DNA of 64,000 nucleotides from Rhyzopertha dominica (GCA_025024175.1 QCXZ01000137.1:63018911-63082910), one strand, 5' to 3'. Shown: positions 21,160 through 34,961, counted from the first letter of the stretch. Numbers and translations: made by a program. The notes: generated by a model not told the origin, from the sequence alone.

Positions 21160-21730
21160 ACTATTAAAAAAAGAGAGAAAAAGGTTGCCCGATGCGTGGA
21201 AGGATGGGTGGAAGCGCGAAAGCGCGAATCACTAGAAGTACGTGCGTGATAATTCCGTCTGAGGCACAGCCCTACCACATTACCACACGCTCGAGCACTC
21301 TCGCTTTCATTTAGCCCGATCGCTTTCCAAACTTTGATCTGTCTAGTTTGTGTAAACTGGATTTCCTGCAGTGAGTCCCGGGCCCTAAGCCCGTTAATAA
21401 GCATCGTCTTCAGCTGCTGACACGAAATAGTAATCCCGATGGGCTGTAAGTCGACGAAGCTTACGTCGCGAATCTGGAATTGCCTTAAAGAAGTTTACCG
21501 ACATTTCTGCCATCTGCGAGGAACGATGAAAGCCCGCCCGTCTCCACGGCGAATTTTAATATATCTGGAACAAAGCGACAGAAAAACTTCTGCATCTGAA
21601 GTGTACTAAACGATTTTAAGGATTTGAATAGATGGCACGCGGCAAATGAAAACGGAACACGAGGCAATTAATTTCGCGGAATGACGTCGCAATTGGAACT
21701 GAGATAAAGCAAATTTACATACAGTGCATT
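21160..21730. other. GC-richer island, possible regulatory DNA
   Basis: CpG-containing DNA with a 109-codon minus frame (21075-21404) and a 60-codon minus frame (21485-21667), neither with a known domain. It belongs to the recurring set of short islands in this window. Confidence 0.22.
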
Positions 21731-24700
21731 ATGAGCGGTGGCCTCGAAATATTTGGCTCCATTTTTCGATGTCGTGGCTTCTAGTGAAGTTAGTAGAGAA
21801 AAGGAAAACGTGCAGCATTCTCTTCAGTCTTCAAATTACAGAGCTAAAGTAGTCTTATTAAACACTATCCAGATTGAGGGATTGATTAAATAATTACTAA
21901 ACAACGTTTATTGTTTTAAACATTTAACACATTAGTTTTATTTTTGTCGCACATTCTTTAGTGGAAAATTGATTTTACAGCGTTACTCCAAATCATATTT
22001 ATGCAATTCGGTTATTAAACATTACTTTTTTGACACTAACATTCATTGTCAAGGGGAGACTTCATTTTAACACTACTGCTATAATGAGTCACACAAATAC
22101 ATCCATCTATTTTGTTACAAAGAGAAAGACATTTTTATTATCAAAATAAGAGAATATAATAATGTTAAACAAACAATACCTTTTATTAGAGAGTTACAAC
22201 TTATTTTCTATTAATGGTGAACGTACTGGTTTCAAATATATTCCTAGGGAACACTGCTGCCTGATCTTGATAAGAATAACTTTAAATTTTAGTATTATAT
22301 AGAAAATCAAATTTCTGATCGGAAAGCTCTCTTGCAATTTTTTTTTGTTAAGTTAATAATTTTCGAGTCATTTGTAAAAAAAGATTTTACAAATTTATGT
22401 GTTTTTGCTAATATCACGCCAACCGTTTGCCGTAGAAAAAAATGTGTTCTATACTACTATACTATAGGTACTACTATATTTTACCCTAGAAGTGAATTGG
22501 AAGAGGAGATGCGATTAAAGGTCTCCATGACTCCGAATTTAAACTCTAGTTTTTGTCTACATTCTATATTATTACGCAAGAAATATGAAATATTGTTATA
22601 GTTGCACATGAAGTCATTAATAATCTTTAGGTTGATTTTATTAATCTAATATAATTTTCATGTGTCTTCTTGGCTCATATGGCCTACCTTGATAAACTTT
22701 ATGAATTTAATGTTTCTATCGGCGATAAAATTTCTCAGAACATATGTATCTTAAAAAACTGGTGAGTTTAGATACATATAAAATGCTTGGAAATTTAGCA
22801 GAAATTAAGTAAATATCTTGCCCAGTATTTTTGGGGTCAGCCATCAAATTTTCCTAGCAGAAACAACTTTTTTAGTATCTTCAAAGAAAATATTTTTCTC
22901 ATACTAACGATTAACCGTTATTTAACGTAATCATGTTTCAACTTGGTGTATAAAATGTATTTAGTAAACTTGAATATACACTTTGGTAATTTACTACGTT
23001 TTTGTTGTGTTGTCCTGCTGTCCAGTGCGACTAAACGAGTTATTATTCCACCTTTAGGACCTTTCTATCGAACCAGGTTGCATCAAGATAAGCGTTATTG
23101 AAGTATTGCTATATCGCGGTTATAGAATCATATTCAGTAATGCTCATTATTTTATGAAATGCCTTCTAAATGGAGCCAATACTCGTTGAGCGTTTGTTTC
23201 AAAGAAAGCGATATGTACCTACAACATTTTCTTCATGCACATTATATATTACCATATATGTACCCGAACTGTTCATTTCACATGCTCGTGAAATAGATCA
23301 GCCTATTCTTCTAGATTTGCCCATAAACAAAATATACTTAGGAAAAAGTACATTTTCGAATTAGTACGAATATTACATCTCACATGCCAAATTTCTATTG
23401 GAAGAAGTTTTAAATGATAGCATATTATCAGTTTCTAGATACACTGATAATTTCAAATATGACACTGAAATAGTTTGTATAAGGAGAAGACGAAGCAATT
23501 TAACGTTAGTAAACTGGAAAGACCATAATAATTTCTGCCATGATCCTACCAGATTAAAAATTTTGTAGTCCTGCATGAAACCTGCAGAAGAAAACATCCC
23601 AGTACAAAACTTAAAAGCTTTAAAAAATCTTTATATAACGTACTATCAACAATGTATCTTCAAACATAATAGCTTTTCAATGCAATTAATGTTCTCATCA
23701 TCTAAATTGATGATACTACAAAATACGTAATCGTTTGATCCACAGAAGGTAAGTTGAGAAGTTGATATTTTAAAAATAAAGGCTACATAATTGTTTACAA
23801 ACTGCCCTTTTCATCCTATAGGCCCTTCTGACGATACCACGTGCTTATTCCACGTGAGCAACGTGACCTTTATTAAAGCCTGGCATTAAACAGACAAATC
23901 GTTAAAATTAATTCAACACCAGATGGTCCTTATTAAATCAAATATACGTTGTTTACAGTTTGTGTTTTACACGTTGCACATGAGTAGAGGACAATAGTGC
24001 ATGTCATCAGCAGCATGTGCATGTATTTTGTTAAAAATGACTAGGAGCGAACTTAGTTAAAAATGTCACTGGTAACGCTAATGGTCTACAGACGCTTTGT
24101 ATACCAATATCATATGCATTTTTATATTTTATCCTCCGTATCGCCTGAATCGATTTTAGTGCATCTGTAACCATAGGAGTCGGAACCTTATTTCGCGAAC
24201 CAGTTTACTTCCACCCCTTACACTGGAGTTTGTCTGTTATCTTACCACTTCATTTGTCTTTCCGGGCTTTTATGTTGCAGCTCTAGTCTCGCTGCGCTTT
24301 ATTATGAATGGAAACAGCGTAGTTCGTCGCTGTATCCGTGATGGGATTAACACTTTTTACACTAAATTTACGCTTCTGTCAGTCTCAGGAGGTGAAGCAT
24401 GTCGTTTGCTGGTTGGTCGATAAGACATAATTTTTGGGAGGTTTAGCACACAAATGGGACAAAATGAAATAGGGGAAACTCTTGTCTAATGAAGAGCTTC
24501 AAAGCGAATATTTAGTACTGGGAAATTTAGTTCCCGGTCACTAGACTATTACGGTTAATTCATCTGTCTGTTCCACTCGAGCTGTTGTTGATTTATAATA
24601 TCACAATACATTGCTATTGAAACATATGCGTTAATTTTTGTATTTGCCTACTGCGAATAAACAAAACCAGACATTTGATCAATACATCCAGGCTAGCAGG

Positions 24701-25439
24701 TAGGCGTCGGCGAAATTAATATTGTTTCCAGCATGCATTAGCTGATGTTTATAAAACCGGTTGATGCAGTGGATCGAGTAATATAAACTTCGGACGTACA
24801 GCGCTTGAACAGAAAAAACACTTGTAGAATAAACCTTATAAGTGCGCAGAAGAAAGAAAGTAGTANTAGCCTTGTTGTTGACTTTACGAAGCCACTGCAA
24901 AGTTGAACTACGTGAATGTTTTTCAATGGTTATTTACTGTCGTCATTTATATATCACGATTTGATCTAAAATAAGATCACCATAGTATAAAGTTTGCGAA
25001 ACAAGTACGTAATTGTTTGCTTCTTTTTAATATTGAAAATATTCTGTAGGTGTCTTGCTCAGTACTGTTCGTCGTAGACGAAATATTACACCTTTAATAT
25101 AACCTGCATTAAATAAAGGTTTACATTCAAGGTAGACTGTGATTTTACACTGCAAGGAATTAGTTTTAACGGTCAGACCGTTGCTACGCCATTTGCTGGG
25201 CCTATGGTTTGGCGTGTATAAATTGACCATTCGACAGAATGCTACTAATATTGCATCAATATATTTTGATGTACCGGTAAAAATATCAAATTAGTAATTT
25301 GCCGTCTGCCACTCTCTCAGGGTAATGTTAGAACTCAATAAATTAATGTGCCAAGAACGCAAGATATCTGTTCAAACAGGAGATCTGGCAACGCTGTATC
25401 ATGCTCTAGTGTTAAAAATTGATCGAGTATCCAAATATA
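21731..25439. other. AT-rich stretch, nothing firmly recognised
   Basis: No TE protein, RNA gene or host exon could be supported over this 3.7 kb. A more balanced patch lies at 23800-24480. An open plus-strand segment near 23375-23555 (through EIVCIRRRRSNL) has no identifiable family. One undetermined base lies at 24866. Confidence 0.4.
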
Positions 25440-25515
25440 GATACTCCGTGTATCTATATTTTTTTAGTTAGTATCGTTGGGTATCGATACTAGCATGTAA
25501 CGGTATCGATACTTC
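25440..25515. promoter_or_regulatory. pair of TATCGATA palindromes (DRE-like) in a repeat-like context
   Basis: Two perfect 8-base palindromes TATCGATA lie at 25482-25489 and 25504-25511. Variants (gtatctata, gtatcgttg) precede them. TATCGATA is the binding site of the insect factor DREF, itself derived from a hAT transposase. The sequence agcaaccctac just to the right resembles hAT-type ends, so these may be subterminal motifs of a decayed transposon rather than a promoter. Confidence 0.35.
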
Positions 25516-28500
25516 ACTGTTTCTTAGCAACCCTACCTCCGAATGTTTCAAACCAAGAGTTGTCGAATACCACTGAGGAATATTTGCCATTATATTTAGG
25601 AGACTCTCATCATGTAATAACTCAATGCGAATTAAATAAGTTAATTCGAGATGTCAATTTATTAGAAACTCAAACATAAATATGTATTAAGGTAAGACTA
25701 TAACGACGTAACCTGTCAGCTCCGGGAACGTGTATTTCTGTGTATTGAAATCTGTAAAAAGAATTGCCCCAGTATTTTTAATCGAAGGTCTGTTAAAATA
25801 ATTTTGACGAGTAGCGTCTTTTAATTTAAAAGCTATCCTTCTACATAAACATCAGTGTCGATAATATAATACATAAATTTCAAAGTAATAGTTATATGCA
25901 AAAATGTGGGGAAAAACACTAACGGGTAACTTAAGTTTTAAAAAGAGCTTTATTTTAAAAAGATTGTAACAGAACAGTGTTACTATGACGAAAATATGGC
26001 TTCATCAATTTTTGCATGCATCTTTGTCTCATTCGGACGCTTATTATCTAAGGAATTCAACCATAATGTCATTTGGCATAAAAACAATAAAACAAGAACG
26101 TCGACTAGTATCATCAGATATACAACTTTTTGTTATTTTACTATATTTTGGAAGCTGGTCATCCCGAATCAAACTAGAAGCCGAAGAAGATCAGAACCTA
26201 TTCCTGCGGCGGTTCAGGTTTTATTAAACAAGGAGACTGACGAAAAGATGCACATGGTCCTTGAAAAATATTTTATGACGTGTTATCTTCGTCGTAGTAA
26301 CAGATTTCTCTGTTTCAATCATCACGAAGTAAATATCTTTTGAAACGTTTTTATTGACATTCTGAATATTAAACATTTATCCTTGTATTGCTGTTGATCA
26401 TGAAGTTCATACGAAGGAATCGTACAAAAATAAGGNAGGTACTTGTATAAGTTGGATTCAAGGTATATTGCTATTTCCTTTATGAATGTAACAGTCGAGC
26501 GAGAAACGTTCATTACATTGTTAGGCACAGGCCAAATAGGACGGAATATAATTGTGGGTAGAAAAGTATAGTCCGTAATTCACTGATGGAACACCGTAGG
26601 GTATTTTTGTAATAATTTATGAGAAAAAAATTTATTCGGTGTTACTAAAACAAAAATGTTGACCCCTAAACTTGGTTAATAATGAGAGGGAAACTTCTCT
26701 AATGGGTTTGTCTTGATTTACTGAATGATTTTGCTGAAACAGAAGATTATTAAATTCATTAAGTGGAGTTCATATCAACAAGCTTGTTTATATCAAAGGA
26801 AATAATTTTTTATAATCGATTTAAGTTAATAAATATGTAGGACAAGGACTAGTTATATATCTACCTGTAACATGCTGCAAGGGCATCTGCCCCATCTTTA
26901 CGACACACTGAATATGTGATCCCCATTACCGCGAAATTCGCTTCAAAAGGGACAATGCTCAGAGTTTGCAGGCACTCGGAGTGTGTATATGTTGGATGCC
27001 CGAGGTACGCGTATTTGCATGAAAATTGAATAAAGAGGAGAGAATGTAGATACGCCGAGACACGACGAGACCCCTGCCGTAATGACGCCGAGACAGATTT
27101 TCAGTCGTGGAAATGTTGTTAACGTGTAACCCCAGAAACGCTTTCTCGAATTGTGGATGCCTTGACCTGTGGATACGCAATAACACCAACTGAAATGTAT
27201 TGCATTTGCAAGGAAGTGCACTGAAACTTTATTATTCATCTACAAAACTTTTGTTGAAAGTAACATGCAAATTTTCCTTGCTGCCCCTACAAAATTCCAC
27301 CCATACACAATACAGAGCAGTGTGTATAAAGCCTAACACAATCATCTTCCAACTTGCTACTTGGACGTGTGAAAGGACTTCAAGTTGCCTATTCGGCAAA
27401 TTTCGTACCTAGGTAAAAATTTCATATATTTCTGTGAATCAAGTGCAGTGAATATAAACAGATTTCCATTCAGTGCTGCTGCATACAAACATTCATGATG
27501 CGTCTTTAAATGCACATCAAACATTTGTATCGCTTCATTTTTAGCACGCGCTCGCTGAAAGAAGAGCACCATAGGTAACAAGTTTTTGCTTCTCATTTAT
27601 CCCGTACATTAATTCCAACAGTATTCTCTCTTCACAAGCGCCGATAAAGTTGGACAGTTCCAAAACTGCTGTGAATTCATGTCCAAAACGGATTCAGATG
27701 CAGCCGGACATGAAGCTAAAAGCGAGCGTCGAATAGGGTTGCTAATTACGGTTTTGCCATGCTACCATTCAAACGTAGTTCTGTTTTATTTAAGTCAAGT
27801 GGTGGATGCGGACAGAATTTCAAGTGGAATATAATTAACAACTTTTGCAATTTTAGTTATAATAAGGTTTTTTAATACGTCGTGGGGCATTGCGGATATG
27901 TGAAAAGTTGGAGGCTTATTATACACTACTTAGTACATAGCCGGGTAGTTATAAAGTAACGAAGAGAGAGGTAAGAGATAAAGGGTAAAACTGCGGTATG
28001 TAGCCTCGCGTCTTATACTCAAAACGCAGGTTTATGAACGTTTGCAGTTTCTAGAAGCTTGCCACAATAATATCACGTAACAGATGCAGGTTCACTCCAA
28101 CAGAACCGCGGTTTCGCGATTTTTCGTGTCCTAGTATCTTCAACCTTATTCGATGATACTTTACTTAATAAATAAAATAAGTTCTTTTTTCTAAATTACT
28201 TTTATCTGTTTTTAACTGTTTTTTTGGAAACCCCTTCTAAGTACGGTTAGAGAGTATGCTTTATTTTGTGCCTTGCTATGATGCTATTTTGCTGGACTGG
28301 CTTGTTATTGCTTTAATTTTAATATTTTCACTGTGCCATTAACATTACTGATTCTTTTCTTGATTTAACGGTTGAAATTAAGTGTATTTTATTTACTGAA
28401 TACCTTTCATGTTTTGCCTTCTGACAATCTGCAAACGTATTGGAAAGTTGGATTGAAATATCATTATTTTTGGCTGAGAAGCTACTGCAAAACATAATAT

Positions 28501-29455
28501 GTTCTAAAACAAAAAGTAATGAAAAAGACCAAAAATATATCATCACTTTAACAAAAAAAAAATACGGTTTCACACTACTTATAGTCCTTAAATTAAACAG
28601 GCAAATTGTATGCCTTCTACAAAGGGAGATCTCTCTTATGATCTTAAATAGCAAAAAAAATTACCTTCTCTATTATTTGTTTAGTATCCAAGAAATCAGA
28701 TCTGTTTAACGTAGTCTTGACTTGAATACATATATGTATAAAAGTTTAGCAAAATGCCTTTGATGTTGTTTAACTTAACCTACAATCCACTTTTTAAGAA
28801 CACGCTATTAAAAATTAAAAAAAAACAGTACCAAAATTGATGGTATATAATGAGTATGATATTCTGCCAAAATATGATACTTGTTTTCAAATCCAAATGT
28901 TCAACATGATTAGAGTAGTGACTGAGGATATATGTAAATAAAATCCCTAAATATGCAATCTATGCTACACACATAATTCATTCACGTTAATTTATTTTAC
29001 AAGATTTTGTTCGAAAAATATTTAAATTTTGCTCCATCACGTACCTAATATTAACAGTTTGCTTTTTTGGCCTCTGACTTTATTTCATTGGCGCAAATCG
29101 AGTTACTTTCACTCCGTGATGGGCGCGTAAAGAATATGCCATGTAGATTACGTTACTATCTACACGTAAACTATATGTAATATTCTACTTTGAAAGTCTG
29201 CTGTAGAAAATAGCGCTGTGTAGACAAACAGAAATTAAGAAATATTTAGTTTTTTAATGGTGTTTATTATCAGTACTGCTGAAAACGCCTCAAATATCAA
29301 TATTATTTTATAATGGGGTTGTAGACCATATTTTTTTATTACAGAATATGAATCTACATAAAAAATAATAGACTCCAGTTTATTCATTTTTTTTCCAAAT
29401 CGCTTAGATAAACGTAATAAAAAATGGTAAAGTTTAAATATTTGAATGTGTGACG
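25516..29455. other. AT-rich stretch, nothing firmly recognised
   Basis: No gene or repeat can be supported. A GC-richer patch at 26930-27190 and another near 27950-28120 have no readable domain. One undetermined base lies at 26436. Confidence 0.4.
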
Positions 29456-29826
29456 TAGGTTGACCCTGCCGCTTGTGATTGGCAGCAGCTATGTGTTGTT
29501 GCCAGGGCACAATAATTTTCAGCGTTCCAGTTGCCTATGCGTGTTTTTCGCTGTCAACTGCCGACGTGCCGACGAACGGACGAAGAGCGTCATTCATAAC
29601 TTCTCAGTAACCCTCGTGTTTTTTGCTTTTGTTTATCGATCACGATTATATCGTTTAATACGCGGACGAAATGGCTGCTGAAAAGAAAAGTTTTGTGCCA
29701 ACATGCGCAAATACTAGTATTATTGCTCTAGAGAAGAAATTTTTAAATGTACCCGAAGAAAAATCAAGACGAAAATTGTGGTGTGATGCAATAGGTGCAT
29801 CACTAACAGCAAGTCGCTTGTGTTAA
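29456..29826 (+). CDS. THAP-domain-like N-terminus (coding part 29671-29826) with upstream GC-richer leader
   Basis: From an ATG at 29671 a 51-codon frame reads SFVPTCANTSII, EKKFLNVPEEK and RRKLWCDAIGA. This is the layout of the first half of a THAP zinc finger (C..C, NTS, K.F..VP, R..W...). The first zinc Cys is replaced by Ser7 (AGT), while Cys12 is present. The frame stops at 29824 before the C..H pair. A donor-like ATAG/GTGCAT at 29791-29800 could splice the domain to a second exon, as is common in THAP genes. The GC-richer leader with an ATTGG box (29456-29670) could be its promoter. It may be a host gene start, a P-element-type transposon exon, or a decayed copy. No second exon was found. 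Confidence 0.45.
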
Positions 29827-31946
29827 AGAAAATAAAGGCAAAAATATAAAATATAAATTTTCCTCGCAAAACCAATCCAAACGCAAATGTAAACAAACAG
29901 ATCTGTCTATCTGTACAGTATTGCCACTGGGGCTGATAGAAATTCCGCTAGATTGCCGCATCGAATCCGCTAAAATTTTTAAGACGGGGTAATCTGTTGA
30001 TATACAAGGGGATTTATTATTTATTTTACATAAATAGTTATTAGTTTCCTACATATTATGCTATAACGTTAAAAATTTCGTTGTCGAGCTCATCGTGTTC
30101 CTTCCAGAAATATGTTTCGTTGCTTTTTACTTGGTTTGAGATAATAATATCTGCATCATCTGACAGTCTGTGTGAGACGTGAGACATTGGTAAAATTTTA
30201 TATTGGTAGGTAAAAAAAGCAGGAAATATAATATTTCCCAGTCAAAGAATACAGTAATCATCGAGTCACCTAACATAAATAAATCGGTTGTAGATACTTT
30301 ATATCTAAGTTTCCCATATTTATACGCTAAAGTGAAAGAGTTAATATTACTTAAAAACTTTCTTATTCCTTTTAAAATATCCCCTAACCGCTAAAACGTA
30401 TATTTTTCTGTTGGGCGAGAATTTTATCTGCTTAGTTGGCAACACTGAACAGATGTCTCTTTTATGAGTCAAACGCGAAATCACGGTAAGTTTACCGTTG
30501 TGAAATGCGATCCCACCACACTCCCCACTCTAGCCGGGTCAAGTGACGTTGCTAGCAATATCTGAATTTGGCGGAAAACTTCAGAGGGCGAAAATAAGAC
30601 AATATAACATTAGAAATATTTTTTTGTTGCTAGTATCTCACTTCATTGGGTCTAGGAAAACCTACAAATGTGTTGCAATAACGATTTGTGACCGAAGGCT
30701 ACAACCCCATTATAATTATATTTGTTAACCGAATGAAAGGCTACTTTGTTGTAAATAACTTAACTAGACTGTCTAAACTACAGTAAAAGTTGTTTCGGTA
30801 CACATTTATCAGGGCCAGAAGACTTGACTGTGAGGGACAATAAACATGCTGTTAAAAGCACTTTGGAGCCCTCAGTTGGTCAAATGAACTTCTCAATGAC
30901 TGAAAACTGTGATTTTATTGTCTTTCTTTTCTATAAACTGCAACCTCTTTAATAGCAGGTCAATTTTATTTGTGCTTTATTGACAGGGCATACAAGTAGA
31001 TATTGCTGAACTGAGTACATTTATCTAAGGAAGCAAGTAGCAAGTGATAATTAGTTATAGTAAATTCCTTTCTTTGGGGAAAAACAACTTGTATGTGTAA
31101 CATGCGGTTCGGAATTTAATAGTATGAAAAAAAACAGCCGTTTTAGAAATATACATAATATATTAAAATGCATGTCTATGCTGTGCTGTCTACACCTCAA
31201 CCAACTGCAGATAGTACTATTTCGCTATCATTACAGCTCATCAGTGAAGGATATTAAATAAAACTATTAAATTTTTAAAGTTTTAAAGAATTCGTTACAT
31301 AGAGGAGCCAACAAAACAAGGAAATTAGAAACAACAAAATTTCCTTTTAGTTTTTGCGCGCACTTTATATATTTTAGCCATTATATAGTTGTCTTGTATT
31401 TTCTACTCAAAATCTACGCCAAATCAATCTATATTTTGTACGAGTGTAATGTAGAAAATTATAATTTACGTGTAAACGTCCATCACTGCTTTCGCTATTC
31501 GTGATGTTCTTCTTATAAGTGTGCCTCCAGAGATTCTTATCTTTCTTCGCCAAGTATTTGTTGAAAACTGAACATGTATTTTGTTGCTAAAGAATTGCAA
31601 CTGCATTGAAGTATTAATGTGTATGTATGAACTCATTATTTTGTTGAGAAACGTAAGAAGTCGTTTAAATATCCTCATATAATCGCAATCATCTTAGGAT
31701 TTGTTCAGCCCTTTCAACGGCAGTTATCTTCTAGGTCATTCTGGATCTCATGTGTTGTGAATATCTTGCAGGCTGCAATTAAGAGCTTCATTTGAGCTAT
31801 TATGTGCTAGTCTCAGAAAATTGTAATACATTCAACCTCATTTTCTTCCTAAAAGTTCATTATCTTTTACTTTCTAGTTAGTTTTTCTCCAATGCTCAAT
31901 ATTTTGGATGCAGTCAATCCAAAAATACGCATATATTAGGAATATG
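29827..31946. other. AT-rich stretch, nothing firmly recognised
   Basis: Neither the missing half of the THAP domain nor any TE protein was found. A short minus frame (31466-31678) ends in a basic stretch around WRRKIRISGGTLIRRT without a known family. Confidence 0.4.
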
Positions 31947-33008
31947 TACGAGGCAGAGTTAAATAAAAACTTTTAGAACGTTGTTAGATAAAATTTATTA
32001 GAGCAATGTTATCAATAAGTATATCAATTTCCAATGTCATCTCCATTACGTTTTATGCACTACCTCCACTATTTTAGAAGTGCCTCAATACCCGAAGAGA
32101 ACCCCTTCGCCTGCCAGGATCATTTCCCATCATTACTTCTACATTTTTCCCACCTAATGCTTATTTAAGTTGACCAAAGACAAATCGGTTGGAGCGAGGT
32201 CAAGGGAATCAGGAGGATGTCGTAGACACTCAAATTTCAAACGCTAGATGTTTGCCGCAATCGCACGCGCTTTATATGACCGCGCGGTATGTTGCAAAAC
32301 AATATATTTGCTTGATGCTCTCCCATTGGTTCTGACTCGAGATGGTTCTTCATGAGTTCTAAATTAGTGGTTTTTATAGGAATGATCATGGTCAGCATAA
32401 AATATCCTGTGGAAAGCTGTGTATGATTCTTTTTTGTTTTCGTTGTAGAAGATTTATGATAGTCCACCCGCGACTCATCATCAGTCACTATCCTTGTCAG
32501 AAAGGCGTCTCCTCCTTCATACTGACCCAAAAGTTCTCCTCATCCTTTTTTTGTTCTCCCGTGGCTTTGATACCCATCCTGCTGAGGATATCGTGCATAG
32601 AACCATGGCTCATTTTCAAAACTGCAGCGATTTTGTCTAGGATAATATGACAATTTTTTTTCACTAAGGCTTCAACTGCCGAAATGGACTTGACCACGTG
32701 AGTGAGAATCAGCTGCGGAATACGTTTTTAAATATGTTGCTCCATTCATACACTAACTGGAGTGACATACATAAATTTTCATATTGTAGCTTGATTCTAT
32801 GATGAATATTAATGGGTATTATGCCTTCACTGTGCAAGAAATTAATAACAGAACGCTGTTGTTCTCTAGTTCAGCGCTTCAGTGAAGCTACCATGATTAA
32901 ATTCTTGTTGTGACATTTTGAAATTTTCCTACGATATTTTATTAATAGAGCTTTCCAGATCTCAAAAATAACATTGCTGAGAAATTTTAAGACAAGGTTG
33001 TACTCGTA
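31947..33008 (-). pseudogene. nearly full-length mariner transposase relic
   Basis: The minus strand shows a mariner from its N-terminus (ATG at about 32893) to its C-terminus. SVINFLHSEGIIPINIHHR then LVYEWSNIFKN is the first helix-turn-helix. SISAVEALVKKN and HIILDKIAAVLKMSHGSMHD form the second. EGGDAFLTRIVTDDESRV is the first catalytic Asp block, and STGYFMLTM corresponds to SAGKVMLT. LRHPPDSLDLAPTDLSL is the PPYSPDLAPSD block, and a GGSA-stop-NVMEMTLE-like C-terminus follows near 32040-32080. The DNARPH block is reduced to CNIPRGH, so the second Asp is lost. Stops and frameshifts are present. The left inverted end tacgaggcagagttaaata (31947) resembles mariner ends. The right end near 33008 is uncertain. 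Confidence 0.8.
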
Positions 33009-33479
33009 TTCGGTGCGTTTTAGGGCACTTTCAAGGTTTACGTTTCTGCTGTGCATTTTTGAGTTATTTTTATTTGTAGGATATACTTTGGTTATACCTA
33101 CAGAATTAACAGCTGCTTGTCTTTCCTCAATCATTCAGACATTTGCAAATATCACTGAAAACGTTTATTCTTCGAAAACAAAATATTAAATTAAGAAAAG
33201 AATTTATATAATCGCTTCAAAAGTTATTTATGCGATTTCATGACTTTTCTTGATTATCTACTCAAAAATTAGCTGGTAAACGGGAATCTTGGAGATAACG
33301 AGATAAAGCTTTTCATGTGTTCATTACTTAACTTGAGCTTAATCTGCTGTGAATCTATGCGAATCTATCAAAAGCACGCGTGTGTAAACCAGATTTATAT
33401 TTTCAATATCCTGATTAAATAACGGGTGCCCTTGATAGGAGAGTTATTATAGGGGTACTATGAGAACCGATTACTGGTG
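33009..33479. other. no feature seen
   Basis: AT-rich, no readable gene. Confidence 0.4.
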
Positions 33480-33960
33480 TGCCTTGTCAGCAGGTACACA
33501 AGCAGCAAACCTCGCGCGGCGTGCTGTCAGTTTATCTCGACATTTCCCTATCGATTCGTCAGTAATTGACACTTCAAAAACAAGGTTTCGCCGGCCTGCA
33601 GCGCAGCCGTCGTTTCGTAGACCCTTTCAGCTTGAATAGGCCGTGATTATGTCACGCCAGATATGCGGGAGGTTGTGTTATGGCAACGGGGTGGTTCGGG
33701 AACAAACACACTTAATGAACGTCGCAAAATATCATTAAGTTGCCGGGAGAATCGAGGAATGTTGCTGTAAAGATTATGGATTAAACGGATTTGCCCTTAT
33801 TACGTCCCTCCAGAAAGCCATTGTCTTGCATTTAATGAGCTATCAGTGCAACAGTAAAAATAAGCTGCCTAGAAAGGATCCACTGCTTAATAGCACACTT
33901 TACAGCGTCTTCGCTCATTAGTGCCCTGAAATTTTGTCGCGAAACGGGCATCAAACTTAC
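33480..33960. promoter_or_regulatory. GC-richer island, possible cis-regulatory module
   Basis: CpG-rich sequence (cctcgcgcggcgtgc, ttcgccggcctgcagcgcag) is mixed with GATA-like (TTATCT) and homeodomain-like (TAATTG, CATTAA) sites and has no coding frame. It looks like enhancer DNA, but only by composition. Confidence 0.25.
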
Positions 33961-34723
33961 TTTGTCGTTTCTCATCAGAGTATTAAAGCGCTCGCTACTA
34001 AACCAACTTATTACTCCAGGTGTACGGCAGCAATACAAGAAGCTGTATTCCAGAGATAGCCATCATTACGAAAGTCTTTGTTTCGCAAACGAAAAACTAT
34101 ATATGCTTACCTTTAGTTCCACAGGAAGCATCATTATGGTAGACTTAATTGAAATAAATTTGTATGTTGTATAGTTAGTTCTTCTAAAGAAGTGTTGCGA
34201 TTGACCACTAGTTTTATGTCACTTAGTTCATTAGTTCCACACATCGAATACAAAAGGACTAACAGGTGGCTGACTATCAACTAATTCAAAATCAGTTTTG
34301 TTGGTTTCTCACTAGATTAATGTCTTGTGAACAGAAACCTTTCACAAAAGGAATACTTATTTGGCAGGCTGTTCGTGCCAATCAATTCTGTTTAGCAAAC
34401 CAAGAAATAAATCGAATACTTGTAATATAGTACCCAGATTTATCTTTTAAATTTAGCCTTTTCGTAGTCAATATGTTATATATGTTAAAGATTAAAATGA
34501 CGCGAAATTCAATACTGTTACATGCACTTTTATTTGATACGTGTTTTCTTTTCTGAGAAATAATGTGTCCACATTAATCAAACGGTGTGACATTCAAGAT
34601 ACATAATAAGTTGTCCGACGTAATTTCTTCAGCTACAAGATAAATAATACTGACATTATATTACTTTATTAGGGATAATACGTTTATTTAATATTTCTCC
34701 TGGCCGTTTGTTATGCGACAGTT
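33961..34723. other. left flank of the BEL insertion, nothing recognised
   Basis: Mostly AT-rich, without genes or repeats that I can name. Confidence 0.4.
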
Positions 34724-34728
34724 GATAT

Positions 34729-34955
34729 TGTTGGATATTGGATCCAGGTTTTTGTTGCTCCTTTTTTCCGTTTACCATTTTGTCCTTGTCTCTCCTGAAG
34801 ACCACCAGTTGCACCGTATCTTTCGTGGTGTACGCGCTCGTGCCATTTTCGCTAGCAAGACCAAGTCAAGTACTGCACCCCTTGGCCTGCAGTCCCACTG
34901 TTCTACAACCTACTTACGTAAGTCCTGCTCTTACTATTCGCTCTCCTACGCGACA
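34729..34955 (+). repeat. 5' LTR of BEL/Pao element
   Basis: A 227 bp direct repeat, identical to 40683-40909. It starts TGTTGGATATTGG and ends CTACGCGACA. It should carry the promoter and polyadenylation signals of the element. Confidence 0.96.
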
Positions 34956-34961
34956 TAATTC

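Noticed and set aside
25380..25540. Complete hAT element between ggcaacgctg and agcaaccctac
   Set aside because: The two end-like sequences are in the same orientation, not inverted, so they cannot be the two ends of one element.
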